Made by a program: the position numbers and the translations under genes. From Adiantum capillus-veneris (taxonomy: Eukaryota; Streptophyta; Polypodiopsida; Polypodiales; Pteridaceae): a DNA stretch of 64,000 nucleotides. Where the stretch lies: assembly GCA_014529385.2 (NCBI GenBank), contig CM043950.1, positions 80,366,343 to 80,430,342 on the forward strand, read 5' to 3'. This document shows, piece after piece, positions 10,558-20,934 of this stretch (positions within the stretch are counted from its first letter, which is position 1; every line of letters starts with the position of its first letter). The notes below the pieces were generated by a model, which saw only the letters and a program-made list of their open reading frames with translations, did not search any database and was not told where the DNA came from.

Positions 10558-11672
10558 ATGGCTTCCACGTCTTCTCGCCCAAGAAGCTCCAGGTGTTTAC
10601 TGTCTGTCACACCAACAACCAACAGCTGCACTTTGCCTAGAAGGCCAAGTAGTAGCATATCCTCAATTACAATATCAACTTCAATAAGTGCAGAGAACCA
10701 ATGGGTTGGACAAAGGATAAACAAAGGTTCATGGGTCCTCATGCAACCAAGAAGACCCAAGGGGTCTAGTGGTATCAACGTTTACCGCTCAGCATGGAAG
10801 GCCAGAGTGTTGGATTTCAAAGTTGAAATCGGCAAAAGATCTGTAAAGGAAGTTCTTGTTCAGCATGTGTTTACCCATCCAGACGTGATAGCAAACGGTG
10901 GAAATGTATCAGATATACGTAAACCACGTTGCAATTGTAAGTACTCTTGACATCTGAACTTCATTTGATCTGTAAGTACTCTTGACATCTGAACTTACTG
11001 ATACTCTCATTATAACTTTTCTTATATATTTTGCAATGTTTCTCCCTCTTCTTATGAGCAATGTCTCCATTCTTCACAGCTCAATTACATTAGATTTGTC
11101 ATTTTTACTTATTGATACTCTTAGTTTAACTCTTCTTATATATATTGCAGATGTTTATCCCTCTTCTTATGAGCAATGGGAGCCTATGGAGTGCATAATA
11201 GGCCTCTTCCTTGTTGTTCATGCCCACATTGGTTCTCTATAGTATTCAGGGAGGAGCAGCAAAAGCCTGGCTGATGAAGGAATATTTTTTTATGACCACT
11301 TCTACCAACTCAGCTCAGGGAATAAGAATGGCATGTTGGTGAAAGTGCCTCTACCAACTGATTGGAACACTGTGGACTGGCCAGTTCCCAAGGAAACAAT
11401 GGTGGAGGCAATGTGAAGTAAGCTCTACAAGGATATACAGAGGTCTCTACGTAGCTCTATTCCCACCAAACTGGTTAGAATTGCAAACTTTTGTCCTGCT
11501 GCACTCTTCATAGAGTTGTTTCATAGCTACAACATCCGTGTTACGAAAACTATGTTCATGTGCAAGTCCTTTCAGCAGTCATCCTGTGACAAACTTCTTG
11601 ACAGAGGATGGTATGTAAAGGAAGATATTGGCTTACGGTGCGAGGTCACGCTTGATACTCTAGTTGTCTTTA
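10558..11672 (+). pseudogene. Unrecognised gene-like remnant with possible intron
   Basis: An ATG frame (10558-10950) gives a Ser-rich N-terminus of about 45 residues followed by a more ordered part (WVGQRINKGSWVLMQPRRP, then VYRSAWKARVLDFKVEIG). It is followed by a GTAAGT at 10937, and TTGCAG at 11145-11150 precedes more coding-like DNA. From about 11250 a frame reads GIFFYDHFYQLSSGNKNG, then VKVPLPTDWNTVDWPVPKE, a TGA, then IPTKLVRIANFCPAALFIEL and onwards to about 11690. I do not recognise the protein. It abuts the truncated 3' LTR of the next element. It may be a broken host gene or a captured fragment. Confidence 0.3.
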
Positions 11673-11674
11673 CC

Positions 11675-11812
11675 ATTGGCCCCTTGTTGAGATAGATCCA
11701 TAAGCACATGTCTATATTCTAACCCTTGTTCTCGTTTATTATCCCATAGTAAATGCTCAGTTTAATATGAGAAAATCATTTGGGTTGGTTAGATATTAGA
11801 TATTTAATGACA
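11675..11812 (-). repeat. Truncated 3' LTR
   Basis: It matches about 15650-15782, including the TGTCAT start. Homology stops near 11675, where the unrecognised gene remnant begins, so most of this LTR is lost. Confidence 0.7.
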
Positions 11813-12258
11813 TTACCTCTCTCTTAAAATCATAGTCGTCCTCGACTATGAGGTAAAAGAGACAAATTCATAGTCATTAGTCAATTTGTCTTAGCAGGTA
11901 GAGGATCCCCTTTTACCCTACGACATCATTCCAAGATGGATGACTAATCCATTTGAATCTTGGGAGACATAGCTGCCGCAAGCATGTCTGCTCTTTAGTC
12001 CATTTCATCCTCCCAAATAGAGTGACAAATTCTACATGGTGTTTGAGAGACGTCGTCATCCCAAACATGATTCTTAGTATGCATACTACTTAAATTTGTG
12101 CACAATAGAGAATTAGTATTATAAGACAAAAACATTGATCATTTAAGAAACATGTACATTTGGTTACTCTAATGTAGCATTGTAAGCGTTGACAAGGTTC
12201 ATACTATCCTTAAGTTGGATTCCTTGCATCCATCTAGCATCTTCAAGAGGATAATTTT

Positions 12259-13646
12259 TTAATTTAAAAAGATACTGTCAGATAATCTTACCATGTCGTA
12301 GTACCTTGTCTTCATGCCGAAAGATAGCTTCGGTTGTAGTACCTCTTCTTGATCTTCGATTTCAGGAGGGCCTTCAATAATTTGTTCATTTGGAGGCTCT
12401 CCTTTGTAGGGCTTGAGTAGGCTCACATGAAAAGCATTGTGTATGAGCCAATGGTTAGGTAACTTGAGTTGATAAGCCACCTCATTGATTGGATTCAAAA
12501 TTTGAAAAGGACCATAGTATCTTTTTGCTAGTTTAGCATAATACTTTTGATGGCCCGTAGGATTTTTGCCCATCGTTTGCCTCAATCGAGCCTTACGAAA
12601 CTTAAGTAAGACCCAATCATTTTCTTTGAACGTTAAGGCCCTTCTGTGCTTGTCAGTAGCAGCTTCTTGACTTAGTTGAGAGATGGATATAGCCTCCTTA
12701 ATCTTTTGAAAAGATGTTTTCAGGTCACGGCTATACTCATCGGCAGCGAGATCTTCCCATGTACTTTAAGTAGCAAGGGACTTTTAGGTCTTCCCTCTAT
12801 GATTTCAGAAGGTGCTTTTCCCATAGAAGTATGGATAGTATTATTATACGCATACTCTACAAGAGGTAAGTACTTTTCCCATTGTGAGCGTTGATCTACT
12901 TCTATAACATAGGTCTTTAGTAGATCAAGAATCGTAAGATTTCCTATCTCACTTTGGCCATCCGGTTGTGGATGATAGGCCGAAGAGAAATTCAATCTTG
13001 TACCTAGATTTTTGAAGAGACCTTTCTAGAAATTGCTGGTCATTCTAGGATCTCTATCTGACACGATGGATGTTGGCAATCCATGGTGTTTGAAAATCTG
13101 TGATATGAAGAGAGTTGCCATTTGGTGTGCCTTAATAGTCTTCTTGACAGGGATAAAGTGTGCTTGCTTGCTAAACCTGTCGACTATTGTCCATATTCCC
13201 GTATTCCCATGGATAGATTTTGGTAATCCAAAGATAAAATCCATGGATATACCCTCCCATGGTGAATTAGGAATTGCCAATGGCTAGAGTAATCCATGTT
13301 GCTTCCCTCTATCATACTTGGTCTTTTGGCAGACTACACATTTTGAAACATACTCTTGTGTGTCCACTTTCATGGTAGGCCAATAAAAGTACGTCTCTAC
13401 TCCTCGAAGAGTAGGTTGAATGCCTCTATGCCCCGCATAGGGAGGAGCATGGGATTCATATCTGACTTTCTCACGAAGGGAGTGGGTAACACATAGCCTA
13501 TTGCCATGGAGAAGATAACCATCCTGTAAGGTGAATGGTTCTTCTTTCTTCCCCAAAGCAAGGGCTGACATTATGTATTTAAAGTCAGGGTCAGTAGCAT
13601 ACTCATCTATCATAGAAGATAGATCATTGTGAGTTGCTATTGACAC
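12259..13646 (-). pseudogene. Integrase with C-terminal chromodomain-type region (broken)
   Basis: Read on the minus strand, the H2C2 zinc region is at 13284-13646 (YAGHRGIQPTLRGVETYFYW, then CVVCQKTKYDRGKQ). The catalytic core at 13026-13280 shows MDFIFGLPKS (first Asp) and SIVSDRDPRM (second Asp). The 12720-12995 frame has HPQPDGQSE with the catalytic Glu, then VEYAYNNTIH. The 12259-12585 frame has [20 protein letters not shown] and HNAFHVSLLKPYKG, the GPF/Y module and linker toward a chromodomain. Frameshifts or stops separate each block, so it is not functional. Integrase would join the cDNA to chromosomal DNA. Confidence 0.85.
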
Positions 13647-14523
13647 AACATTAACTTTTGGTCTTCGTGAAAGTGCATCAGTCGCTTGATTGTGCTTACC
13701 AGCAATGTGAGAAATGTGGAAATTAAATTGTGAAAGAAAATTTGCCCCACCTCATTTGTTTCTCGGAAAGCTTTGTTTGCGTCATGAAGTACTTGAGACT
13801 TTGATGGTCTGTTTGTAAGATGAATGGAGTCCCCAATAGATAGTGCTTCCATGTGTCTAGGACATGTAGAATAGCTAACAGCTCTTTCTCATACATGCCT
13901 AAGACCCGTTCATCCGTGTTGAGCCTTCGGCTCTCATATGCTATGTCATGCCCTTCTTGAAGCAAGACTGCTCCAAGGCAACTGCTCCAAGGCAATCACC
14001 ACAAGCATCACATTAGACCTCAAATGGCCTTGAGAGATCCGGAAGTATAAGGACTGGTTGGGAGATAAGCTTCTCTTTGATCTTGTCCAAAGCACTTTGC
14101 TCCTTAGCATTCCATGAACACTTAAGTTTTTTCTTTGTTAAGTCATGTAATGGTCCTGCTATTTGAGAGAATTTTGCTATGACGCGCTATAATATGCACA
14201 CATACCAATAAAGCTTCTTAGCTCATGTAGATTCCTTGGATTAGGCCATGCTTTTATTACTTCCAACTTTGATGGATCCATATGGATACCATCTCGAGAG
14301 ATAATATGACCTAAGTATTGATCTCTTGAAGGAAAATTTCGCTTTTCTTTTGATTGAGAAAAAGCTTATTCTCCCTTAATGCTTGAAAAATCACTTGGAG
14401 ATGTTGCTTGTGTTTCTCCAAGGAATTGGAGTAGATGATGATATCTAAGCAACATTCCTTAATGCTTGAAAAATCACTTGGAGGTGTTGCTTGTGTTTCT
14501 CCAAGGAATTGGATTCCTACCAT
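13637..14523 (-). pseudogene. RT C-terminal part and RNase H (broken)
   Basis: The RNase H part at 13723-13995 contains GAVLLQEGHDIAYESRRLN, then YEKELLAILHVL and LQTDHQSLKYF, the usual Ty3 RNase H signature with catalytic Asp and Glu. The RT part (14311-14523) reads SLEKHKQHLQVIFQALRENK, a segment that follows the catalytic YxDD. The catalytic box itself is damaged (LDIIIYS rather than LDDIIIYS), and the fingers and early palm are absent. A tandem repeat of about 53 bases (14380-14432 and 14461-14513) disrupts this part. The protein cannot be functional. Confidence 0.8.
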
Positions 14524-14606
14524 TCACCTTTGATGAAACATTAGGACCTTTTAGGGATTCTTTGAAAAAAATCATGTACGCAAAAATTGAGCTTTTCATT
14601 GATTTA

Positions 14607-15179
14607 TCAAGGGCGAGAGGGATTTACAAGTGGTATAGTACGACGAGACTCATTAGCATCTATATACATATTCTTTCCCCTGTAGGTGAAATAGATTCTC
14701 CTTTCAGGGAACTTCATGTTGGCAGCCATGCGTTTGAACCATGGTATCTCTAGGATAGCATCCTCATGTTGGAGAGGAGAGATGAAGAAGTCTTCTTTGA
14801 TGAAAGCATCATGCTCCCTTACCTTTCCCCAACATAGGAGAGAGGTGATCCTTTGCAATGAGTATCCTCTTTTGGAGCTTCGATAGTGGAAGCTCTAGGA
14901 GTCTCATTGCGAGCATTTCTTTTGGGGCAAGAACGATAGCCATGTCCTTACTCCCCAACTTAAAACATTTGTGATCTTTGCAAAAAGTTTCAAGCTCTTC
15001 ACGAGAGAGTTTATTTTTACCTTTGTAAACTCCTTTCTCCTTGGACCGATTGTTGTTGTTGGAATGGTCGTGGAAAAAATTTTAGGCATTAATTTTTCCA
15101 TTTGCATCACTTTTGTCTTTATTTTCCATGGGTTTGTCATTCCGTTTAACCCCTTGCTGGAAATTGATGCGTGAAGCAA
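14607..15179 (-). pseudogene. Gag zinc-knuckle and protease remnants
   Basis: At about 14928-14972 two adjacent frames read CFKLGSK and GHGYRSCPKR, together a frameshifted Gag zinc knuckle with one Cys lost. The frame at 14607-14858 contains HEDAILEIPWFKRMAANMKF, resembling the region after a retroviral-type protease active site (LG-x-PW). The active-site Asp region was not seen. These pieces lie in the expected order before the RT of this element. Confidence 0.6.
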
Positions 15180-15479
15180 CCATGGTATCGTGGATTACTT
15201 TGTTGATAGAGTCAAGCCGTTGAGAGTTGAAGATGGCTCAACTTCCAAGTAGTTTGCCTAAAGTGGTTATGGAGAAGGCATCCAAGGACAAGAAACAAGG
15301 TAATCATAGATCCCACAAACACTTTAAGCACTTTAGTTAGCAAGCCGACAAGCACCTCATGCTTGGGTAGGATTCCCACCTCAAGGTCAACCCTAGCTTG
15401 CCTAAGGTCAAAGGACTTTTTAACACTAACTTTGAGGTCTTTAATGAAGCTAACCCTAAGGTCTTTTAAGCTCCATTAT

Positions 15480-15782
15480 ATGCACGTTTCCCTTTGATAG
15501 AATACCTCCTTTTGGACCCCTATTGAGGTGTAACCGTCTCTCCTCTCGGTCCCTTGCTGAGATAAATCTAGAAGCACTTATTGCACATTGCTCTTTGGTA
15601 GACCGTCTCATTTTGGACCCCTATTGAGATGCAATCATTTCTCCTTTTGGTCCCCTGTTGAGATAGGTCTAGAAGCACATATCTATATCTTAACTCTCGT
15701 TCCCCTTTTATCTTTCCATATTATATGATCAGTTTAATATGAGAAAATCATTTGGTAAAGTTAGACATTATATTTTATGACA
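15480..15782 (-). repeat. 5' LTR (inner boundary uncertain)
   Basis: The outer end is fixed by similarity to 11675-11812. The LTR contains an internal tandem duplication of about 104 bases: 15508-15590 and 15612-15681 both read TTTTGGACCCCTATTGAG... then ...TAGAAGCAC. I could not find the primer site, so the left limit is a guess. Confidence 0.6.
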
Positions 15783-16829
15783 ACCTTGATCGTGATGGAT
15801 TGTGATCTTGGTACCTTTTTAGACTGTGATCGGACTTGGTAGGATAGTACCCCTAGACCTCTTAGACCTCCTCATAAAGTTTTATTGCATTTCGACTTCG
15901 TTTGAGTGTCAAATTGGCATGATGACCTAGAGCGGTGAGAAAAGACGGTCAAATTTTATTATCTTTTGAGTGGTGGTTTTTTTGTTGAGTTGTTGCGTTT
16001 TCTTGTTAGGTTCATTTCTTGAGATTGACAACCTCAAAGAGTCTCCATGCCCCATCTGTTAGTGTTAGACAACTATGCGACAGACGTCCAATCGTGGCAA
16101 CCTATTAACAACAATGCACTCTCTATCTAACATTATGCATCAAACAAAATCATGAAATATTCAATACAATTACACACTTGAGGACTACTATTACGCAATC
16201 AAGGATTGTAACCCCCCTTATACATTCAAATGAATATATTAAAGCTATTTTCACCCAATTAAGGATTGTAGCTCTTGTATTGTGCAGTGATAAATAATAT
16301 ACATCAATTAAAATCTATGATGGTGTGACATGCAAGGCTTTAAGGATCTTTACATACTCAGTTCACTAGTAAGAGCATCCAACCCTTGACTAACTACTCA
16401 TTTTTTTAAATATCCTCATCTTCTAAAACCAACTTTAGCTTTCTGGACCAATGGCTTCACCACAATGAGCATGACTTTTAAGAGATTCCATTTGTTTAGC
16501 ATCGTACCTTTGCTTTCAGTCAAGGATTTTAATTATCTAAGAAGTGGTTACCATATTAAGAATCACGCTTAGCCTAGAAATAGGACACGTCACTCTGTAA
16601 CCATATGTCAACTCACAAGGAGAAATAAATGTACCCAGTGCTAGGACACACTCCCTAGGGATTTGCCTAGTCATATCAAAGATATTAGAGTTTTTACTAT
16701 ATACAAAAGAGCCCATCGGGAAAATGACAAAGCTTGACGGGACCGACGCAAGTAATTTTTGCAGGTTACCAAGAGGGTTATGTTAATAGTTAACGTGATC
16801 GCGTGATTTTTATGTGTGATCACTCAACC
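15783..16829. other. AT-rich stretch, possibly the 3' part of the next retroelement remnant
   Basis: The minus strand at about 16590-16720 gives SVPSSFVIFPMGSF and PRECVLALGTFISPCELTYG with a stop nearby. This may continue the gag remnant to the right. No LTR or gene can be supported in the rest. Confidence 0.35.
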
Positions 16830-18100
16830 CTTTTGGCTTGACAACATAGAGACACTGAATTGGGAAGTGACCATACTTCCCACAGGTGTAGTAATTTAAG
16901 CTTCTTTTTTGGAAGTCACCTCTACCTCTGCCTCAACCAGTACCCCCTTGGTATCTACATCAACCACCACCAGTATCTGTATTGGTTTCATTATCCTTGC
17001 AACCACTAGCTCCATCTACCTTTATTGCTTCAAGATTTATCGGCATAATCATCAATAGTTCTTTTTCACTAGCTCCATCTACCTTTATTGCTTCAAGATT
17101 TATCGGCATAATCATCAATAGTTCTTTTTCCTTTTAAGATGATGAATTATTATGCCACATCAATTGTTCAAGACATGGCCATAGGCCTTACAGTATGTGC
17201 AATGTGAGCATTCATCCAATCTATGATCTCTAGATCTGCATTCAGAACACCAAATCTCCATATTCTTTACTAAAGGTTTAATATTAGCTATTGCAATAAT
17301 TCGCTTAGACATCTCCTTCAACTTCTTGGTCCATGATCCTTTTTTATTTCCCTTGCCTTTGTTATGTGAATCACTCTTAGATGAACTAGAACTAGTACTG
17401 GATTATGACTCTTCAGTGGATGACTCATTGTCACTGGACTGTCTCTTTTTATGGCCTTTCTCCTTCTTGGCATGTTGCTCCAATTTCAATGCCCTCTACG
17501 CCATATCATTAAATTTCTTTGTAGGTGCTAGGACTTCCTGTTCCCTTAACTTTCTGCTTTTGAAGCCATTCAAGAACTAGGCTTGCATTCATTTCTCAAA
17601 TGGAGGCTCTTGCAATTGTCTGGTTAGTTCCTTAATCTTTTCTAGAAAGCTCCTAATTGACAACTTGCCTTGTTTGATCTTATCCAGTTCACATAATACG
17701 TCATCATCCCCATGTTGTCTAAATATTCCAATCTAAAAGCCTTAATACGCTTATTGTAAGACCTGAGTTGGCACACTCGATAATGGCAATACCATTTTTA
17801 GTTTGTCTCTTTGAGTGTCTAGGAAAAGTATTTCCCCCATTCATCTTTATCAATATCCTTGAGCTCATCGTACTACTCAAAGGCTTGGACATGAACATCC
17901 GGGTCATCCTTCTTGCCTCCTTTGAATACTAGAAATGAACTTTTAAATGAGTGGAATGGTAGTGATTTCTTGTCTTTGGATTTCCTTTTGTTGTAGTGGT
18001 TTGTATCCGCTTCCATATTGTTGTCAATTTGAGTTTCAATTATCGTGTCTTTATCTCTCTTCTCTTTTGGTTTGTGTCTCACTGATTGATGGCTCCTCTT
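16830..18100 (-). pseudogene. Retroelement gag remnant (probably Ty3/gypsy)
   Basis: On the minus strand the N-terminal part (17873-18082) is basic and ends FKGGKKDDPDVHVQAFE, typical of the start of a plant Ty3 Gag capsid-like domain (DPxxHxQxFE). The 17719-17907 frame follows in another reading frame. Near 16870-16930 a GRGRGDF run leads to YYTCGKYGHFPIQC, a zinc knuckle in which the second Cys is Tyr. A 63-base tandem duplication lies at 17004-17129. Frameshifts and stops break it in several places. No protease or RT was found, so the element is partial. Confidence 0.6.
17004..17129. repeat. 63-base exact tandem duplication
   Basis: The unit starting CACTAGCTCCATCTACC occurs twice with a period of 63 bases and no difference that I can see, inside the gag remnant. 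Confidence 0.9.
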
Positions 18101-18429
18101 GCTGCCCTCACTTTGTTCATTATGTCTCCTGCTATGCCAAGATCCATGGAATTAGGTCCGTTGTTCTTCTCTTTCTACCCTTATTCAATGGAATGGAGTG
18201 AATGCTGAGAATCCCTTGATTCATCAGTTGTTCCTGGAGGAACATTTATCCAATTCCTCTCCTCTTGTTGCCCTCACTTTCTTCATTATGTTTCCTGCTA
18301 TGCCGAGATCCATGGGACTAGGTCCGTCGTTCTCTCTTTTTACCCTTATTCAATGGAATGGACTGAATGCTGAGAATCCCTTGATTCATCAGTTGTTCTT
18401 GATCCTGGAGCAACATTTATCCAATTCCT
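18092..18429. repeat. 166-base tandem duplication
   Basis: Two imperfect copies (about 18092-18254 and 18258-18429) share CCCTCACTTTxTTCATTATG and TTATTCAATGGAATGGA. They lie just upstream of the gag remnant on the minus strand. Confidence 0.85.
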
Positions 18430-18569
18430 AGGTTCTCTCTCAATGTCAGAGCCTTGTTCTGACTCTTCATGAACTAGGTTGACACGGTCCTCATCATCCA
18501 TGAATCTAGCCGTTAGCCTCTTGCCATGCACTACTCTTATGGGTGGCATGACTAATATTCGTTAGCTTC

Positions 18570-19010
18570 AACACCAACTAGGAGATAGTTTGGCTGTCGA
18601 GAAATTCAGCTCAATCCACCATGATCTTCAAAATGGAAGGAGTTGGACACTTGTGGCAGTTATTCCAGGTTGGTAGAGTTAGTTCAAATATGTTAGCATT
18701 TCATGTTAGATAATACTAGAACTAAAAATACAAGATAGGAACTAGAAATGACACTGAACATTGGAATTGGACTTGAGAATAGGCACTAGAACTACTAGAG
18801 ATTGAAATTGGAGTGTATTTTTTAGATCCGTGGATACAAGTACAAAAGTGAGTCAAGTACCATCTGAGCTGAATTAGGATTACAAGAGCATAAAGAGATG
18901 TAGGATATAAGATACCAAAGCTCTAGCAAAAGAGTTACATGTAGGATCAATCACATAAGGATCCCAAAATGAAGTAGTGAGCCCTATTTATAGCCTTTTG
19001 ACTGGACTTC
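18570..19010 (-). repeat. Putative 5' LTR region of the gag remnant
   Basis: Read on the minus strand, this region carries a TATA box and ends near 18590 with TTGGTGTTGAAGC, a degenerate match to the tRNA-Met primer site (TTGGTATCAGAGC). It lies upstream of the gag remnant in the right orientation. No second LTR was found, so this is tentative. Confidence 0.35.
18983..18995 (-). promoter_or_regulatory. TATA box
   Basis: The minus strand reads GGCTATAAATAGGG, a strong plant TATA match, oriented toward the gag remnant at 18082. Confidence 0.5.
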
Positions 19011-19129
19011 TGATAGACTGTGCAGTGTACCAACTACCATAGTCACTGGCCGCAGTAACTATCACTGGAGATTACCAATCCAATTGCATGCTATGCAGTT
19101 GTTCCCGCCATCTACATTTGCTATAAAAT

Positions 19130-19900
19130 GCAAACTATAACCTAAAATCAAATTGCAATATTAACCACAAGTGCAAATTGTAAACATAAACTATATATGT
19201 AAACACAAACTTGAAACCTAAACTTAAAATGATTCTCTAAATCTAAACCTAAAACAAAAACATAAACAAATAATCAAGAATGCAAACACAAACCTACAAC
19301 TTAAATACAAACTTAAAACCTAAGCCTAAATTTAAACCATGTACAAAACCACTAATCTAAAACCTAAACCATATATCACTATGTTTTCTTTACGTTCATT
19401 TAAATATAAGCCTAGAGTCAGCTACTAAAACCTAAACCTAAACTTGAATAATGTACAAGAATGGCTAATCTAAAACCTAACCCTGAATCAGGAACTGGGT
19501 TCACTTGGACCGACAATTCTAAATCGCTCTGTGTTCACCTGAACTTAAATGCAAGCCTAAAGTTATGTATCAAATCATTTTTCTTTGCGCTCACATAAAA
19601 TATAAGCATAATAGTCCATATATTGAAACTTAAACCTAAACCTAAAGCACTTAGTTAAACCACAAGTTAAAACTTTATACCAAAACCTAAATCTAAACTT
19701 AAAACATATACTAAGATGTGAACTATATACTAAAACAACTAACGTAAAAATCAAACTACATATCACTCTATTTTGTTATATGTTTACTAGCCTAAATTTA
19801 AAACCATATAGTAAAGCCTAAGCCTAAACTAAAAACCACATATTAAAACCTCTAATCTAAAGCATAACCTACACTTAAACCATATGCTTTTTTTTGTAAA
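19130..19900. repeat. Degenerate CCTAAA-rich region (telomere-like units)
   Basis: Units such as AAACCTAAAC, CCTAAACCTAAA and AACCTAAGCC recur densely on one strand for about 770 bases. They resemble the plant telomere unit CCCTAAA but usually lack one C and are interspersed with AT-rich DNA. A short similar stretch lies at 23571-23660, beyond the copia insertion. Confidence 0.7.
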
Positions 19901-20629
19901 GCTCACAAGCATGAAATGTATATTGTATTTACCACAAAAATAAATACATCAAAGAGTCCTACTTAGACCAAGCTAGGGCATCATTAGACCAAGAACATAT
20001 GGCTAATATGGGAGCCATCCAACCACAAAGCAATGAGAAGATTAACCACCAAACTGGTTGGAGACTATGTCAGATTGGAGCCAACCTCAAAAAAGAAGGT
20101 CTTTCTGATTCTTGCAAGCCACATGTGGTTGACTCCAATGCTTCTTCTGACATAATCTCCAACCGGTTTGGTCATTAACCGGGGTAAGGTGACAACCCAA
20201 ATCATCAAAGAGTCAATAAACCTACAAACAATGACGGATTCCAACCACAAACAATAGAGTCTTCCCACAATACCACTGCCACTATTGACCACCACCCTAA
20301 GAAATCCGTCTACTAGATATTGTGGACCCCACATTCCGAGGCAAAAGTTGTGTCAGCATGGAGGGCTTGACCAAGCTGTAGCAGCCCATGAACTAAACAA
20401 GATTTGCTTGCTCCCTAAGCTACAATGGCAAGCCTCAAATGGGACTTCCTCTGAAGGCTTAGATTTACATCCATACCAGCAATGCAACATATTTCCCCGC
20501 ATGAATGCGAGTGGCTCTTAAGACGCCTTGATTTCAAAAACCTAAGTTCGTGAAGTGAGTCAGATATGTAGAGATAGGACTACCCAGCTAGGTCCTCCTC
20601 CCCTAGAGGCACCCTATAGCAGAGGTCTC
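19901..20629. other. No recognisable gene
   Basis: This region contains two short overlapping inverted frames and a diverged inverted duplication (segments near 20047-20095 and 20110-20165 mirror each other), but no motif that I can assign. Confidence 0.4.
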
Positions 20630-20634
20630 TCCTG

Positions 20635-20859
20635 TTGGAATTAGGGTTGCAGAGAAACGCACACAGCTTGGAGAAGATGAAGGAAGCTCAAGGCACACAA
20701 TAGAGAGTGTGTTACTTAGTGTGCAATAGAAAGATAGATAGCGCTAGAGTGATGGGCGTATATACAATGCTCGGGGGGAAAAACCTCCTAAAGAGGAAAA
20801 AAATGCCTCGGCGGTCCTAGTGTGTTCACACACATCACTACCACATGTATATGGTAACA
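20635..20859 (-). repeat. 3' LTR of the copia element
   Basis: It begins TGTTGGAATTAGGG and ends GGTAACA, and matches 23272-23498 with few differences. TG/CA ends are present. Confidence 0.95.
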
Positions 20860-20934
20860 AATCCCGCCTGGAGTGATGCGGTGAACGAGAGCTGGCACAT
20901 GAGTAAAGGGAAGTGCCATGCCCTGAGGACATGA

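Larger units (their letters stand above)
11675..15782 (-). mobile_element. Deleted Ty3/gypsy element
   Basis: The left (11675-11812) and right (to 15782) ends share a block ending ...AATATGAGAAAATCATTTGG ... ATGACA, which marks the LTR starts on the minus strand (TGTCAT). A purine run precedes the 3' LTR (complement of 11816-11825). Between them lie, in minus-strand order, Gag/protease remnants, the C-terminal half of RT, RNase H, integrase and a chromodomain-type tail, all frameshifted. The N-terminal half of RT is missing and the 3' LTR is truncated, so no target duplication can be checked. Confidence 0.8.

Noticed and set aside
19130-19900. True telomere
   Set aside because: Units are degenerate, rarely contain CCC, and are flanked by transposons on both sides.
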